Virus record (IMG/VR): IMGVR_UViG_3300007734_000708
Span: 1-47,927 of that record
Strand: one strand, 5' to 3'
DNA: 47,927 bases
Source of the DNA: a virus
A program made the position numbers and the translations under genes. The notes beneath the pieces were generated by a model. It was not told the origin of the DNA and did not search any database. It was given only the letters and a program-made list of their open reading frames with translations. This document shows, one piece after another, positions 19,153 to 27,594 of this stretch; within the stretch, counting starts at the first letter, position 1, and each line of letters begins with the position of its first letter.

Positions 19153-19947
19153 TTAGTCGTTAAAAAAGTCGTCCATCACATTTTTCAAATTAGCACTTTT
19201 TATATTTCCAAGTGCTTTTGTTTTGATAGACTGCTTTTTTGCAGTTGTTTCTTTTGACTCTAATTTAAAATTCTTTTCTTGATTAGGCAAGTTACTTTTA
19301 AATTTAGGTAACCATTCATGTTCAAATTCAATTCTAGCAGCCATTAAATCCGCTTGGTGAACAATGTAAATTAAAGAAGTACGTGGTTTAGTCTCTGGCA
19401 TCCAAGTAAGGAGGTATGGTTTGTTAGCTTCATCGTAAAGTCCGTCATGTAATTTAATTGCTAACATTTCATTTTTAGAAAATTGAATGCCATGAGACAT
19501 TAATAAATGTAAACCACGATCTGGGACGGACATATATTCTAAACGGTCGTTAAATTTATAATCTTCACCTAGTTTATCTTTACGCCATTGATCAGTTTGA
19601 GGTATATAAGCTTCATTTTGCTCATCTCCCATTTTACCTAAATCATGGTTTAAAGCTGAAAATACAAGTTCTTCAAGTGTGTATGTTGAAGTATCTGTTC
19701 CATGTTTTTCCCAAACATGATGTAAATCAATAGCACATTCAATAACTCGATTAACATGATCTACATAACCACCTGGAAATGCATTGTGGTATTCTTTTTT
19801 ATGAGCAGCAGGCATCATTATAATCCTATCCTGATATTTAGAATAAAATTCTAATAGACTTTCTTTTCTGGGAGATGAAATATAGGTGTTAATATAACCT
19901 ATAAATTTATCCCAATTTGATTGAATTTGTTCTGCTGTTGTTCTCAT
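19153..19947 (-). CDS. HD-domain phosphohydrolase
   Basis: 264 aa. HD-superfamily metal ligands are visible in order: H64 (GGYVDHVNRV), the H101-D102 pair (ALNHDLGKM), further His residues at about 146-167 (LHLLMSHGI; IKLHDGLY) and the distal Asp (D200 in IYIVHQADLMA). HD enzymes hydrolyse phosphate esters of nucleotides and related molecules. In phages they are often linked to nucleotide-pool control or signal-nucleotide degradation; the substrate here is unknown. The Lys/Ser-rich tail (about 215-264) looks disordered. It follows the 63-aa gene with a one-base gap and ends at a strong terminator. Confidence 0.82.
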   Translation of the reverse strand: MRTTAEQIQSNWDKFIGYINTYISSPRKESLLEFYSKYQDRIIMMPAAHKKEYHNAFPGGYVDHVNRVIECAIDLHHVWEKHGTDTSTYTLEELVFSALNHDLGKMGDEQNEAYIPQTDQWRKDKLGEDYKFNDRLEYMSVPDRGLHLLMSHGIQFSKNEMLAIKLHDGLYDEANKPYLLTWMPETKPRTSLIYIVHQADLMAARIEFEHEWLPKFKSNLPNQEKNFKLESKETTAKKQSIKTKALGNIKSANLKNVMDDFFND

Positions 19948-19948
19948 A

Positions 19949-20140
19949 TTAACCGTTTAATTCGTTTCCTATTATAGGTTCGTTGTTAATATACAAACGA
20001 ATTTGCTCTACATGTTCTCGAATTTGTTCTAGTGTTTCTCTAGCACCATCTCTATCTCCTCTATTCAGAAATAGATTATTTTTATTTAAACTAGATTCAA
20101 TACTGTCTAGTTTTCTAAGGATTGGTTCTCTATGTTTCAT
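19949..20140 (-). CDS. small helical protein of T4-like phages
   Basis: 63 aa, starting MKHREPILRKLDSIESSLNK and ending INNEPIIGNELNG. This start/end pattern (MKHRE...LEx(I/L)...EPixxNEiN) is familiar from small uncharacterised proteins of T4-like phages. It is predicted to be almost entirely helical with a coiled-coil tendency. It heads a two-gene unit with the HD hydrolase. An upstream box TGTACATTTAGA at 20220-20231 could be its promoter. Function unknown. Confidence 0.65.
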   Translation of the reverse strand: MKHREPILRKLDSIESSLNKNNLFLNRGDRDGARETLEQIREHVEQIRLYINNEPIIGNELNG

Positions 20141-20256
20141 ATATATGTTTTTTATGTTTATTTCCCTACCCGTTTGTCTCTCCTACCTTTCCTCTCTTTC
20201 CTTACAAACCCGTAATTCTAAATGTACAGACGTCTTTCTCGAAATCAAGTTTAAAT
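20141..20256 (-). promoter_or_regulatory. intergenic leader with purine-rich tract
   Basis: 116 bases between the giant secreted-protein gene and the 63-aa gene. The coding strand carries a TACATTTA box at about 20222-20229 like the accessory-region promoters, but without GGCTT at the usual distance. It then has a long G/A-rich stretch (about 20160-20205) that would lie in the 5' leader. The role is not known; a promoter plus leader is the simplest reading. Confidence 0.35.
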
Positions 20257-23200
20257 TTAATTTCTTAACAATAAGACTGAGCCCATTTTTTCATTTACAA
20301 TGCCATCTAATGAACAATAACGGATTTTATAAACATACGCACCTTCTTTAGCAAATTCACCTTTAACTTTTCCGTCCCACCCTTTATTTACTTCATTGGT
20401 ACTAAATAACCATTGACCCCAACGATCATATATTTCCATTTTATAACAACTTTGATTAAGACCATAATCTGAAAATACGGGTTTAAAATAATCATTTAAA
20501 CCATCTTGATTAGCGGGTGTGAATGAGTTTGGAATATATACGTTAAATTCATTTTTAACATCTACTATTTTAGTAATAGCAGCAGTACATCCCTCTACCG
20601 ATTGTACTGTTAATGTTATTTCGTATCTACCTATTTTATTTGGTATGTAAAGTAAGTTAACTGGGTTTCCTGTTGTGCCATCAGATACAGTCCAAGTATA
20701 AGTGTGTCTACCTAAATTAAGTGTTTTATTTACAGTTTGTATTTCAGGATTAGATAAATAAACTTCCCTAGGCATTGCGAAATCAGGTTTAGGTTGATCT
20801 AATACTTCTATTAATGAAGTGCTTTGAGTTAAAGCCGAACATCCCTCTAAACTAATGTAACTAAAACTAGCTGTGTATGTACCTGGGGCTGTAAACGTGT
20901 GCATTGTGTATAACGATTTGTCTTCTGTTCCGTCCCCAAATTTCCATACACCTAAACCATTAATTTCATTTGAGTTAAAAACTACTTTTAAAGGAGCGCA
21001 TCCTTTGTTATTGTCTAAAGATAAGTTGATTTTAGGTATTTCTACCGTTTTTACGGTAATAGTTTTACTATCAGGGCACAAAGTATAAGTTGGTGTTGAA
21101 TGTGTGTTGTATACTATATTGTTGATCCCAACATTTGCTTTTTTAGGATCAAATATAGTACCTACAATACCAGGACCAAACCAACTACCACCTACGTTCT
21201 TAACTAATGAGTTTAAGTTAAATGGTTGATCTGCTCCTATACAATAATAGTCTTTAGGATATGTTGCTAAGTCAGCAGATATAAATTGCTCTATATTAAT
21301 GGTTGTTTGAGCAAATGCAATACAAGGTCCTGCATTAATACTATAGCTAATTATATTTTTACCTATAACACCTAAAGCAGGATTGAATAATCCTTTCACA
21401 CTAACACCATTTGTATTTACACCACCAAATATACCTCCCACAGGACTAACATCTAATTGTATAGGCATTCCATTATTACACCTTGTATCTACTTTAGCAA
21501 TAGTAGGTGTTTGTAGTGAATATACTCTAACTGATGTGGTTGAACTATTAGGACATAAACCACTTGGAGAAGTAGCTGTACTATGAGTCAATACAAATGA
21601 ACCAGCACCAACAGTATTAGGTATAAACATACTGCCTACAATACCTGAACCTGACCAAATACCTTGACTAGCAGTAAATGGAGTTAAGTTAACGGGAGCA
21701 TTTGTATTACACATATCAGGTATAGCCTGACTGATAGCAGATGAAACATACATTTCAACACTTACTTGTTTAGTTTGTTGAGCAAAGCAAGTTGGAGTAC
21801 CAATTACATATTGTACGTTATTGTTTCCTATTGCTGCTGTTTGTGGATTGAATACTCCTGTACTTGATACAAATGATGAACTAACCCAATTACCAATGTT
21901 AGGTGTTACTGTTAATTGTACAGCACCATCTTTACTACAAAATGGTCCTACATTTGATATGCTAGGTACGGGTGGATTAGATACTTGTACTGTTATTGTT
22001 TTAGAATCAGGACACAAACTAGTATTAGGTGTAGATTGAGTACTATAAGTTAAAACATAAGTGTTGGTTGGTAATCCTGCTGGGTTGAACCAAATGTTAT
22101 TTACATTAATACCAGTCCAAACACCTACTGTGTTTTGAGTTATATTCATTAAGTTAACAGCAGAATTGTTTACACATAAGTGTCCTACTGTACCGGTTAA
22201 AGCAGCACTTCTAAAAATAGAAGGTCGTAAAGCAAATGTATTTGTATTAACACAAGGTCCAACATTAACAGTATAACTTGCTAATGTGTTTTGTAATGTA
22301 GCTAAAGAAGGAGTAACAATACCACTTTGAGACATTATAGGATTAGACCAATTACCACCTCCAGGATTAGCTACTACTTGAAATGTAGATCCATTAGTAC
22401 AAAATTCAGGATTAATAACTATAGAAGGTAATACTGTATTTGTAACTGAGATGTTTAGAATACTTTGATTAGGACAAGCTAATGGATTTGGGTTAGATTG
22501 AGTTGAGTAAGTAAATGTATAGTTGCTTGTATTTAACCCTGCAGGATTGAAAATACCATTTACTACATTAGTTCCAGTCCAAATACCAACTGTACTTTGA
22601 ACTATGTTCATTAAATTGATTGTACTGTTAGTTACACAAAGAGGTGCAATTGTAGAAGTTAAAGTAGCAGGATTAAATTGATTTAATTGAAACGTTCCTG
22701 TGTTAGAACTACCACAACCACTTTGATTGTATTGATAACTAAAAGTATTAGTACCTAAAGCTAATGCAGTTGAAGTAGGTACAATTACTCCATTTGGAAT
22801 AGAGAATGTACCACCACTTGGAGTTACTTGGATTGAGTAACTATTACCATTAGTACATAAGATGGGTATTGGAGCAAAAGTAGGAGTAGATGGGTTAATC
22901 ATGTTAATCGACATAGTGCGAGTAACAGGACAATTAATTGCTGTAGGTGTAATTACACAAGTGTAAGTTATAATAGTATTGGTTCCTGGAGGTACATTAG
23001 GTTGAATTAATACGTTTTGAGATGCATTAAGATTACCCATTATGTATAAATTAGGTTGCCAATTAAAAGTAAATTGACCGGGTTGAGGAGGAACTGACCA
23101 AGTTATACTAGCAGCAAATGGCTGAGTACAAGGAGTCATTGAAGTAGGAGATATTGTAGGATTGTTTAAATAGGTGTTTATGTAAAGTAAATTGAAATAC

Positions 23201-24549
23201 TTACAAGATCCATCAAACGTCTCTACACTATAAACACCAGCAGCCATACCACCTATAGTATAAGTGTTTAATGCAGTTGGATAAACTGAAAAGTTATAAG
23301 GAGGAGTTCCAACAGCATTTACAACTGAATAGCTATTAACGCCTGGAGGAGATCCAGGAGCAGGACTTAAATTTATAGTAGCAGTACCATTAGTAGCATT
23401 TACACAAACAGAAGAACCTGTAACACCAACTGAACCTGGAGGTGATGACATTAAAGTATAACTAATTTGAGATAAACAGTTTTGTAAGTTAGTATAAGAT
23501 AAGTTATAAACTTGACCTGGAGATGGGTTGTTAACTGTATAACCTGATGCTACGCCAAGAGATCCTTGTATAGGAGAATTACCAAGAAACCATTGAAAGT
23601 TTGTACCACCAGTTGTGTTTAAATAAGCTTGGGCCCCACAATAAGGTTTATATAAGTATTGAGTTTGAGGTGTACCTGTACCAACAGATACAGTTGCAGA
23701 AGCAGTACCACATAAAGCATTTCCTGCACCTGCAATAGTAACAGAATAAATACCTGCAGGTAAATTAACAGCAATAGAAGAAGTACCTACTACACTATTA
23801 GAAGTATTAGTCCAAGTATAAGTATAGCCTGCCCCACTTCCAGCACCTTGTACTGTAGCTGAACCTGAAGATCCATTTGGGCAAGTGGTATTAGAACCAA
23901 TACCTGCTATCATTACGGTAGTCGTATTCAATTGTGAAATAGAACTTAATTGACATCCACCACTTGAAGTTAAGTTAACAGTATAAGTTTGACCTGGGAT
24001 TGGATTTGTAATAGTAATAACAGCTGTTGTTCCCATAGGAGGAGGTATAGGACCATTAGGCCCTACCCACTGATAAAAGTTATACCCTAAAGGAGCATTA
24101 ATTTGAGCTACACCCGAACCTGCACAAAATGAAACAGCACCTGGAATAGGACCTCCAGGTAAACCTCCTAAACCAGGAGATATATTTTGACCACCACACA
24201 CAGCATCAAAAAATGTTGTACCATAATGTCCTCCAAAATTACAATCTACAGTCCATATTTCAATAGTAACACAACCACCAATGTATGGTGTTAAGTCAAT
24301 TGACTTGGTTTGCCAGTTACTCATAACACCATATCCACAAGGTGTAAAAGATACGTTTGCTAATGAACCACAGTTAGCTGCTAATGTCATTGAAGAACAA
24401 GAAGCTACAGTATTACCATTACAAGCATTTATAACTCTTAAATATAATCCTGGTTGATCACAACAACTATGTCCTGCATTTTCCCAAAATCCTGCAAATG
24501 CAAACTGAAATAGAGCATTTGCTTGAGTAACAGGAAATGTTGTTGCCAT
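20257..24549 (-). CDS. giant secreted surface protein with T9SS type B sorting domain (main reading frame)
   Basis: 1430 aa from the first ATG, but the frame is open further upstream to about 24635 and joins the signal-peptide ORF at 24620-25126 after a one-base shift. The domains seen are as follows. An N-terminal jelly-roll-like domain carries HSCCDQPGLYLRVINACNG and GGHYGTTFFDAVCGG. A SprB-like repeat lies near residues 205-290. Then come several ~180-aa Ig-like repeats with 'LC...vNLmn...G.WtG' and 'FNPag...LCPdskt' motifs. PKD-type domains (VWKFGDGTEDKS) lie near 1190-1330. The last ~90 residues (YIPNSFTPANQDGLNDYF ... YDRWGQWLFST ... GWDGKVKGEFAKEGAYVYKI) form a gliding-motility/T9SS type B C-terminal domain. 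This type of protein is exported and anchored on Bacteroidota surfaces; finding it among phage genes is unusual. Confidence 0.85.
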   Translation of the reverse strand: MATTFPVTQANALFQFAFAGFWENAGHSCCDQPGLYLRVINACNGNTVASCSSMTLAANCGSLANVSFTPCGYGVMSNWQTKSIDLTPYIGGCVTIEIWTVDCNFGGHYGTTFFDAVCGGQNISPGLGGLPGGPIPGAVSFCAGSGVAQINAPLGYNFYQWVGPNGPIPPPMGTTAVITITNPIPGQTYTVNLTSSGGCQLSSISQLNTTTVMIAGIGSNTTCPNGSSGSATVQGAGSGAGYTYTWTNTSNSVVGTSSIAVNLPAGIYSVTIAGAGNALCGTASATVSVGTGTPQTQYLYKPYCGAQAYLNTTGGTNFQWFLGNSPIQGSLGVASGYTVNNPSPGQVYNLSYTNLQNCLSQISYTLMSSPPGSVGVTGSSVCVNATNGTATINLSPAPGSPPGVNSYSVVNAVGTPPYNFSVYPTALNTYTIGGMAAGVYSVETFDGSCKYFNLLYINTYLNNPTISPTSMTPCTQPFAASITWSVPPQPGQFTFNWQPNLYIMGNLNASQNVLIQPNVPPGTNTIITYTCVITPTAINCPVTRTMSINMINPSTPTFAPIPILCTNGNSYSIQVTPSGGTFSIPNGVIVPTSTALALGTNTFSYQYNQSGCGSSNTGTFQLNQFNPATLTSTIAPLCVTNSTINLMNIVQSTVGIWTGTNVVNGIFNPAGLNTSNYTFTYSTQSNPNPLACPNQSILNISVTNTVLPSIVINPEFCTNGSTFQVVANPGGGNWSNPIMSQSGIVTPSLATLQNTLASYTVNVGPCVNTNTFALRPSIFRSAALTGTVGHLCVNNSAVNLMNITQNTVGVWTGINVNNIWFNPAGLPTNTYVLTYSTQSTPNTSLCPDSKTITVQVSNPPVPSISNVGPFCSKDGAVQLTVTPNIGNWVSSSFVSSTGVFNPQTAAIGNNNVQYVIGTPTCFAQQTKQVSVEMYVSSAISQAIPDMCNTNAPVNLTPFTASQGIWSGSGIVGSMFIPNTVGAGSFVLTHSTATSPSGLCPNSSTTSVRVYSLQTPTIAKVDTRCNNGMPIQLDVSPVGGIFGGVNTNGVSVKGLFNPALGVIGKNIISYSINAGPCIAFAQTTINIEQFISADLATYPKDYYCIGADQPFNLNSLVKNVGGSWFGPGIVGTIFDPKKANVGINNIVYNTHSTPTYTLCPDSKTITVKTVEIPKINLSLDNNKGCAPLKVVFNSNEINGLGVWKFGDGTEDKSLYTMHTFTAPGTYTASFSYISLEGCSALTQSTSLIEVLDQPKPDFAMPREVYLSNPEIQTVNKTLNLGRHTYTWTVSDGTTGNPVNLLYIPNKIGRYEITLTVQSVEGCTAAITKIVDVKNEFNVYIPNSFTPANQDGLNDYFKPVFSDYGLNQSCYKMEIYDRWGQWLFSTNEVNKGWDGKVKGEFAKEGAYVYKIRYCSLDGIVNEKMGSVLLLRN

Positions 24550-24599
24550 TTTGTTTCGAGCATAATTCCAAGTTGCTATTGAATTAAGTTGAGCAACTC

Positions 24600-24660
24600 T
24601 ATTTCCACCAAATGGAGAATTACCAATATAAAACTACATTGGTTTGTGCATTAAAATTAA
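24600..24660 (-). other. frameshift junction in the secreted-protein gene
   Basis: On the coding strand the signal-peptide ORF reads ...NVVLYW and stops at TGG TAA. Dropping one base in a T4 run (GTTTTAT) switches to YIGNSPFGGNRVAQLN, which continues without a stop into the 1430-aa frame. The joined sequence makes sense for this protein type. A missing T in a homopolymer (assembly error or real mutation) is the simplest cause; programmed +1 frameshifting is possible. Confidence 0.75.
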
Positions 24661-25126
24661 ATGGTGTAGTTACAATATTAAATTCATTTGCACCTAAAGT
24701 GTATGGTGTACCTAATGCAGTACAATTATAACCAGCACTTGTTGCTTTGTTGCTATATAAAGTCCATCCTTGAACAGCAGTTGCGTTTGCAGCACCTACA
24801 TAGTTTCCTGGAGGAGTATTTTCAAATCCTTCATTAACACAAGGGGCAACCATTACTTGTCTTGGTTTCCTGAATAATTTACCATTAATGGGTGCTTCAT
24901 ATGCTGGGTTAGATTTATAGTATCGATCACGAACAAAGTCACGTTGTCTTTGTTTAACATAATCACGGAGTTCTTTTCCTTGAACTCCATTTTGTTTAGC
25001 ATAATTTATAACCTCAGCAGTATTGAAACCAGCTAAGGAATCAATATTGTCCATGTCAGGAGTAAATGTTTGACCAATAGATGCTAATGTAAATAGGGCG
25101 AATAAAAAACTAAGAAATTTTCTCAT
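24620..25126 (-). CDS. signal peptide and N-terminal part of the giant T9SS-type protein
   Basis: 168 aa. Residues 1-19 (MRKFLSFLFALFTLASIGQ) are a clear Sec signal peptide, with likely cleavage after IGQ, a common Bacteroidota pattern. After a charged helical stretch (residues 45-90), residues about 97-168 (APCVNEGFENTPPGNYVGAA ... NEFNIVTTPFN) are the start of the adhesin-like jelly-roll domain completed in the next frame. The ORF ends prematurely at the frameshift. Upstream lie a late-type ATATTTATA box (25139-25147) and a degenerate copy of the accessory-region promoter (25151-25179). Without frame restoration only a short secreted fragment would be made. Confidence 0.8.
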   Translation of the reverse strand: MRKFLSFLFALFTLASIGQTFTPDMDNIDSLAGFNTAEVINYAKQNGVQGKELRDYVKQRQRDFVRDRYYKSNPAYEAPINGKLFRKPRQVMVAPCVNEGFENTPPGNYVGAANATAVQGWTLYSNKATSAGYNCTALGTPYTLGANEFNIVTTPFNFNAQTNVVLYW

Positions 25127-25138
25127 AAGGCATTTGTT

Positions 25139-25147
25139 TATAAATAT
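25139..25147 (-). promoter_or_regulatory. putative late promoter box (ATATTTATA)
   Basis: It lies 12 bases before the ATG of the secreted-protein gene and matches the boxes before baseplate and lysis-type genes, suggesting late expression of the surface protein. Confidence 0.4.
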
Positions 25148-25150
25148 GCC

Positions 25151-25179
25151 TTAAATTACGTTATAGAGTTTTGAAAGCC
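25151..25179 (-). promoter_or_regulatory. degenerate copy of the 29-nt promoter-like element
   Basis: GGCTTTCAAAAC matches the left half of the accessory-region element well, but the right box reads TAATTTAA rather than TAnnTTTA, as if one base were lost. It sits directly upstream of the late-type box, so the gene could have two promoters. Confidence 0.35.
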
Positions 25180-25203
25180 TAATGAATTAGGTAACGCGAT
25201 ATA

Positions 25204-25638
25204 TTATTGAGGAAAATACTCTTTTACTTTAAGTTTAATGTTGTGCAACAAAGCACATTTTTCATATTCCTCTAGTTCTTCAAAAAATTTAATTGATGCT
25301 TCTAAAGCGTCAAGAAATGGTTTGTTTGCTTTTGTTTTGATACAATCAATATGTAGTGGATTGTCTAATTTTATTTTTTTAATATAATCCCAAGCCCTAC
25401 TATAAATAAAAAATTTACTAGTTTCTTCTAGTTTTTCAATGTCTATTTCTGGGGCAATTTTGTTAAATGAAATAACTGTATATTTTTCAAAAAATAACTG
25501 GTTAGAAATTAATTTAGTAAATCCTCCAATCCAATATAAAGGATGATCTGAGAAGTCTACTAATAGGGAAATGTCATCTGAGTCTTTTTCTGGCTCATTA
25601 ACGCTACCAAAGCTGCTGAATATTTTTTCAAAGTCCAT
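25204..25638 (-). CDS. uncharacterised phage protein
   Basis: About 144 aa from the chosen start MDFEKIFSSFGSVNEPEKDS. A longer start at 25665 would add MWSHFYVRI but lies close to the upstream region. The protein has hydrophobic and charged helices, with LLVDFSDHPLYWIGGFTKLI near residues 27-46 and a C-terminal EYEKCALLHNIKLKVKEYFP. No enzymatic motif, membrane segment or signal peptide is seen. It lies downstream of the Cys-rich lipoprotein gene. I recall similar proteins in other T4-like phages but know no function. Confidence 0.6.
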   Translation of the reverse strand: MDFEKIFSSFGSVNEPEKDSDDISLLVDFSDHPLYWIGGFTKLISNQLFFEKYTVISFNKIAPEIDIEKLEETSKFFIYSRAWDYIKKIKLDNPLHIDCIKTKANKPFLDALEASIKFFEELEEYEKCALLHNIKLKVKEYFPQ

Positions 25639-25708
25639 AATTCGAACATAAAAGTGGCTCCACATTATACATATGAAGCCAATTTCGGTTGCGTCGTAGT
25701 CTTGTGAC

Positions 25709-25903
25709 TTAGTGAGCTACAGTTTCAGTAGCAACTGCGTTTGCAGTAGCAGCTTCAACAGCAGTAGCATCAACACAAGTTTCTACACAAGTTGCTTCAC
25801 AGCTAACTGTGTCGCATGCTTGTTCAGAAGCCGTACTTTCTGAGTTAGTACTGCAAGCAAACATAGCTGCAGCAAAGGCTAGGGTTAAAATTGATTTTTT
25901 CAT
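25709..25903 (-). CDS. small Cys-rich lipoprotein
   Basis: 64 aa. MKKSILTLAFAAAMFACSTN is a typical lipoprotein signal with lipobox MFAC, so residue C17 would be lipidated and start the mature protein. The mature part has regularly spaced Cys (ACDTVSCEATCVETCVDA) and then an Ala/Val/Thr-rich tail. Membrane-anchored phage lipoproteins often act at the host envelope, for example in superinfection exclusion; that role here is inference. A late-type ATATTTATG box lies just upstream (25909-25917). Confidence 0.7.
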   Translation of the reverse strand: MKKSILTLAFAAAMFACSTNSESTASEQACDTVSCEATCVETCVDATAVEAATANAVATETVAH

Positions 25904-25908
25904 ATAAT

Positions 25909-25917
25909 CATAAATAT
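25909..25917 (-). promoter_or_regulatory. putative late promoter box (ATATTTATG)
   Basis: It precedes the Cys-rich lipoprotein gene by five bases. The core ATATTTAT is shared with the five other late-type sites. Confidence 0.35.
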
Positions 25918-25943
25918 AATTAAAAAAATGATTTTCGCCAAGT

Positions 25944-26426
25944 TTAAGCAGAAGATTTTACATATCTTTCTCCTAAAATTCTAATTGCGTTTTTAGCTTC
26001 TTCAAAGTCCACTCTAAAAAATTCACGGTCTGCATTTTCTCTATATTTGTCTAAAAATTTATGGACTTCACGCTCAAGTATATCTCCATCAAAGCACTTA
26101 AATGCCCAAGCAACTTCAAATGGTTGAGGCACACCAGTACCACGGCTTACTTCTTTAGCACGTTCTTCAGGTTCTTTTTTAGTATATCCTACTTTACATA
26201 AACCTGGCAAAGCAGGACTTGTTAATATATACACCCATGAATTTCCGTCCCCTTCTCTACCTTCGTATTCTAATCTTTTTTTAGCAGTATAATATGTAAC
26301 GTCATCGTAATTTTCCCACCCCGGTTCTTTACTTGGGGTAAGGGTAAAATATGCGGCTGGTCTTCCTGCAAAATCTTCTTTACATGGAATGTATTGTCTT
26401 GCTTCTTCTGCAGATATAAGTTTCAT
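25944..26426 (-). CDS. GIY-YIG superfamily protein, T5orf172 type
   Basis: 160 aa. The C-terminal ~95 residues carry the T5orf172 version of the GIY-YIG fold: VYILTSP (65-71, the 'GIY' strand), LCKVGYTKKEPEERAKEV (77-94, 'YIG' strand then helix with the Arg), the E118-x-E120-x-H122 helix (LEREVHKFL) and the final EFFRVDFEEA. The N-terminal 60 residues are a separate region of unknown role. T5orf172 proteins are common in phages and are presumed DNA nucleases or DNA-binding accessories. It is a different subtype from the GIY-YIG fragment at the left end of the window. It overlaps no neighbour and follows the 140-aa gene by two bases. Confidence 0.78.
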   Translation of the reverse strand: MKLISAEEARQYIPCKEDFAGRPAAYFTLTPSKEPGWENYDDVTYYTAKKRLEYEGREGDGNSWVYILTSPALPGLCKVGYTKKEPEERAKEVSRGTGVPQPFEVAWAFKCFDGDILEREVHKFLDKYRENADREFFRVDFEEAKNAIRILGERYVKSSA

Positions 26427-26428
26427 AA

Positions 26429-26851
26429 TTATTTGAGTATGTTTTTTTCTCCTTCAGAAAGTGATTCAATTCCTTTAATACTAATTTTATCTAAAATATC
26501 ATCTGAGGTAACATTGTCTAAAACGATTTCTTCAACAGCTCTTTTTTTACCAACAGATAATTCAAATGGATAATCACCTAATAAAAATTGTTTAGTAGCA
26601 TCTTTAATATCGTAATTGATATTAAATCTATCTTTAAGTTGAATTTTAATAAAATCCATAGATAATTCATCAATAATCATAATGAAATGAAAATCACTTT
26701 CTTCAAATATATCACAGTTACCAATACAATCTTGAATATATGATGGAAACAAATCAGCATTTTCTTCCGAAAAGAAATCGTCAATTTTCTTGATATCGTC
26801 TTGAGTGCAAAACAACTTAACTAAATACGGTTTTTTCTTAAATACATTCAT
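26429..26851 (-). CDS. uncharacterised acidic phage protein
   Basis: 140 aa, mixed alpha/beta, with no recognised motif. The N-terminus is basic (MNVFKKKPYLVKLF) and the middle acidic (FFSEENADLF; CDIFEESDFHFIMIIDELSM). It is the first gene after the 26873-26901 promoter-like element and a strong terminator, so it starts a new unit with the T5orf172 gene two bases downstream. Function unknown. Confidence 0.6.
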   Translation of the reverse strand: MNVFKKKPYLVKLFCTQDDIKKIDDFFSEENADLFPSYIQDCIGNCDIFEESDFHFIMIIDELSMDFIKIQLKDRFNINYDIKDATKQFLLGDYPFELSVGKKRAVEEIVLDNVTSDDILDKISIKGIESLSEGEKNILK

Positions 26852-26872
26852 GGTTTCTCGTTTTATCTACGA

Positions 26873-26901
26873 TAAATGTACATTAGTGAGTTTTGGAAGC
26901 C
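26873..26901 (-). promoter_or_regulatory. 29-nt promoter-like element (copy 1)
   Basis: GGCTTCCAAAACTC ... TACATTTA, 29 nt, directly after the terminator of the 184-aa gene and 21 bases before the ATG of the 140-aa gene. Terminator then promoter is the arrangement expected of a true promoter. Confidence 0.65.
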
Positions 26902-26909
26902 TACCGAAT

Positions 26910-26933
26910 AAAAAAGGCCGCTTTGTGGCGGCC
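26910..26933 (-). terminator. rho-independent terminator
   Basis: On the coding strand a GGCCGC / GCGGCC stem (6 bp, loop CACAAA) is followed by six T residues. It lies 33 bases after the stop of the 184-aa gene and directly before promoter-like copy 1. Confidence 0.88.
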
Positions 26934-26965
26934 CTGTTATGTTTTGTTAAATTTATTATTTAATG

Positions 26966-27520
26966 TTATTCACCATAACCACCTGAGCCGATACTTCTAT
27001 CACCTGCTTTTGTTGCTGCTGATATAATTTCTCCGAATTGAGGAACTTTTAATGTATCAGTCACATATGCCTGGGTTAATGCAATTTCTTTTCCTTTTTC
27101 ATCTTTAAATTTTGAACCTAATTTATAATTTTTTATATTACCATATCCTACAGCAAGGCCAAGATTTGCTAAACCTTGAATAAGTTTTTTCTTCTTTTTT
27201 TCTCCATCTTCTTCATCTTTTAAATTAGATAAAGCAATTTCTTTTTGTTTATCATCATATTTTTGTCCATAAAATCTATACAATTCTTTTGCTAACGCTT
27301 CATCATTTGGAAATAGTTTGGTTATTTCCGCAGGATCTCCTTTTTTACTACTACTAAAAAAATCTTTAATTCCTTCTTCTAATTCTACTTCAGTTAATTC
27401 CGCTTCAGCAATAATTTCCATTATTTTTTCTTTAGCTTCTTTTTTCTTTTTCTTTTTAGCTTCAGCTAATTCGTTTTGTATTTCTTCGCGAATAAGGGTG
27501 CGTAAGTCGTTTATTTTCAT
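26966..27520 (-). CDS. Lys/Glu-rich protein with N-terminal LRTLIREEI tag
   Basis: 184 aa. The start (MKINDLRTLIREEIQNELAE) is an amphipathic helix shared with two other proteins in the window. A highly charged Lys/Glu/Ala region follows (residues 20-50, predicted coiled coil) and another Lys run near residue 110. The last ~60 residues are more globular (GLANLGLAVGYGNIKNYKLG) and end in a Gly/Ser tail. It is monocistronic, with a strong terminator after it. Such tagged proteins could be packaged or scaffold-type virion proteins; this is inference. Confidence 0.65.
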   Translation of the reverse strand: MKINDLRTLIREEIQNELAEAKKKKKKEAKEKIMEIIAEAELTEVELEEGIKDFFSSSKKGDPAEITKLFPNDEALAKELYRFYGQKYDDKQKEIALSNLKDEEDGEKKKKKLIQGLANLGLAVGYGNIKNYKLGSKFKDEKGKEIALTQAYVTDTLKVPQFGEIISAATKAGDRSIGSGGYGE

Positions 27521-27560
27521 TTTTATAATATATTAAATGTTTTGTTATACATATGTTAAA

Positions 27561-27583
27561 AATATAAAAAGTGTAGGCTCTTT
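27561..27583. repeat. imperfect 23-bp inverted repeat, left arm
   Basis: It pairs with 27911-27933 in inverted orientation (about 20 of 23 positions; core AGTGTAGGCTCTTT versus AGTGTAGGTTCTTT). The arms flank the gene at 27595-27882. Confidence 0.6.
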
Positions 27584-27594
27584 AACGGGTTATT

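Noticed and set aside
19983-20351. 122-aa plus-strand ORF
   Set aside because: Covers the promoter/leader region and the ends of two minus-strand genes; Ser/Leu/Phe-rich shadow composition.
20257-25126. Reading the window as bacterial chromosome because of the T9SS protein
   Set aside because: Phage genes continue without change of strand or style on both sides; the surrounding baseplate, sigma and lysis genes favour a phage genome.
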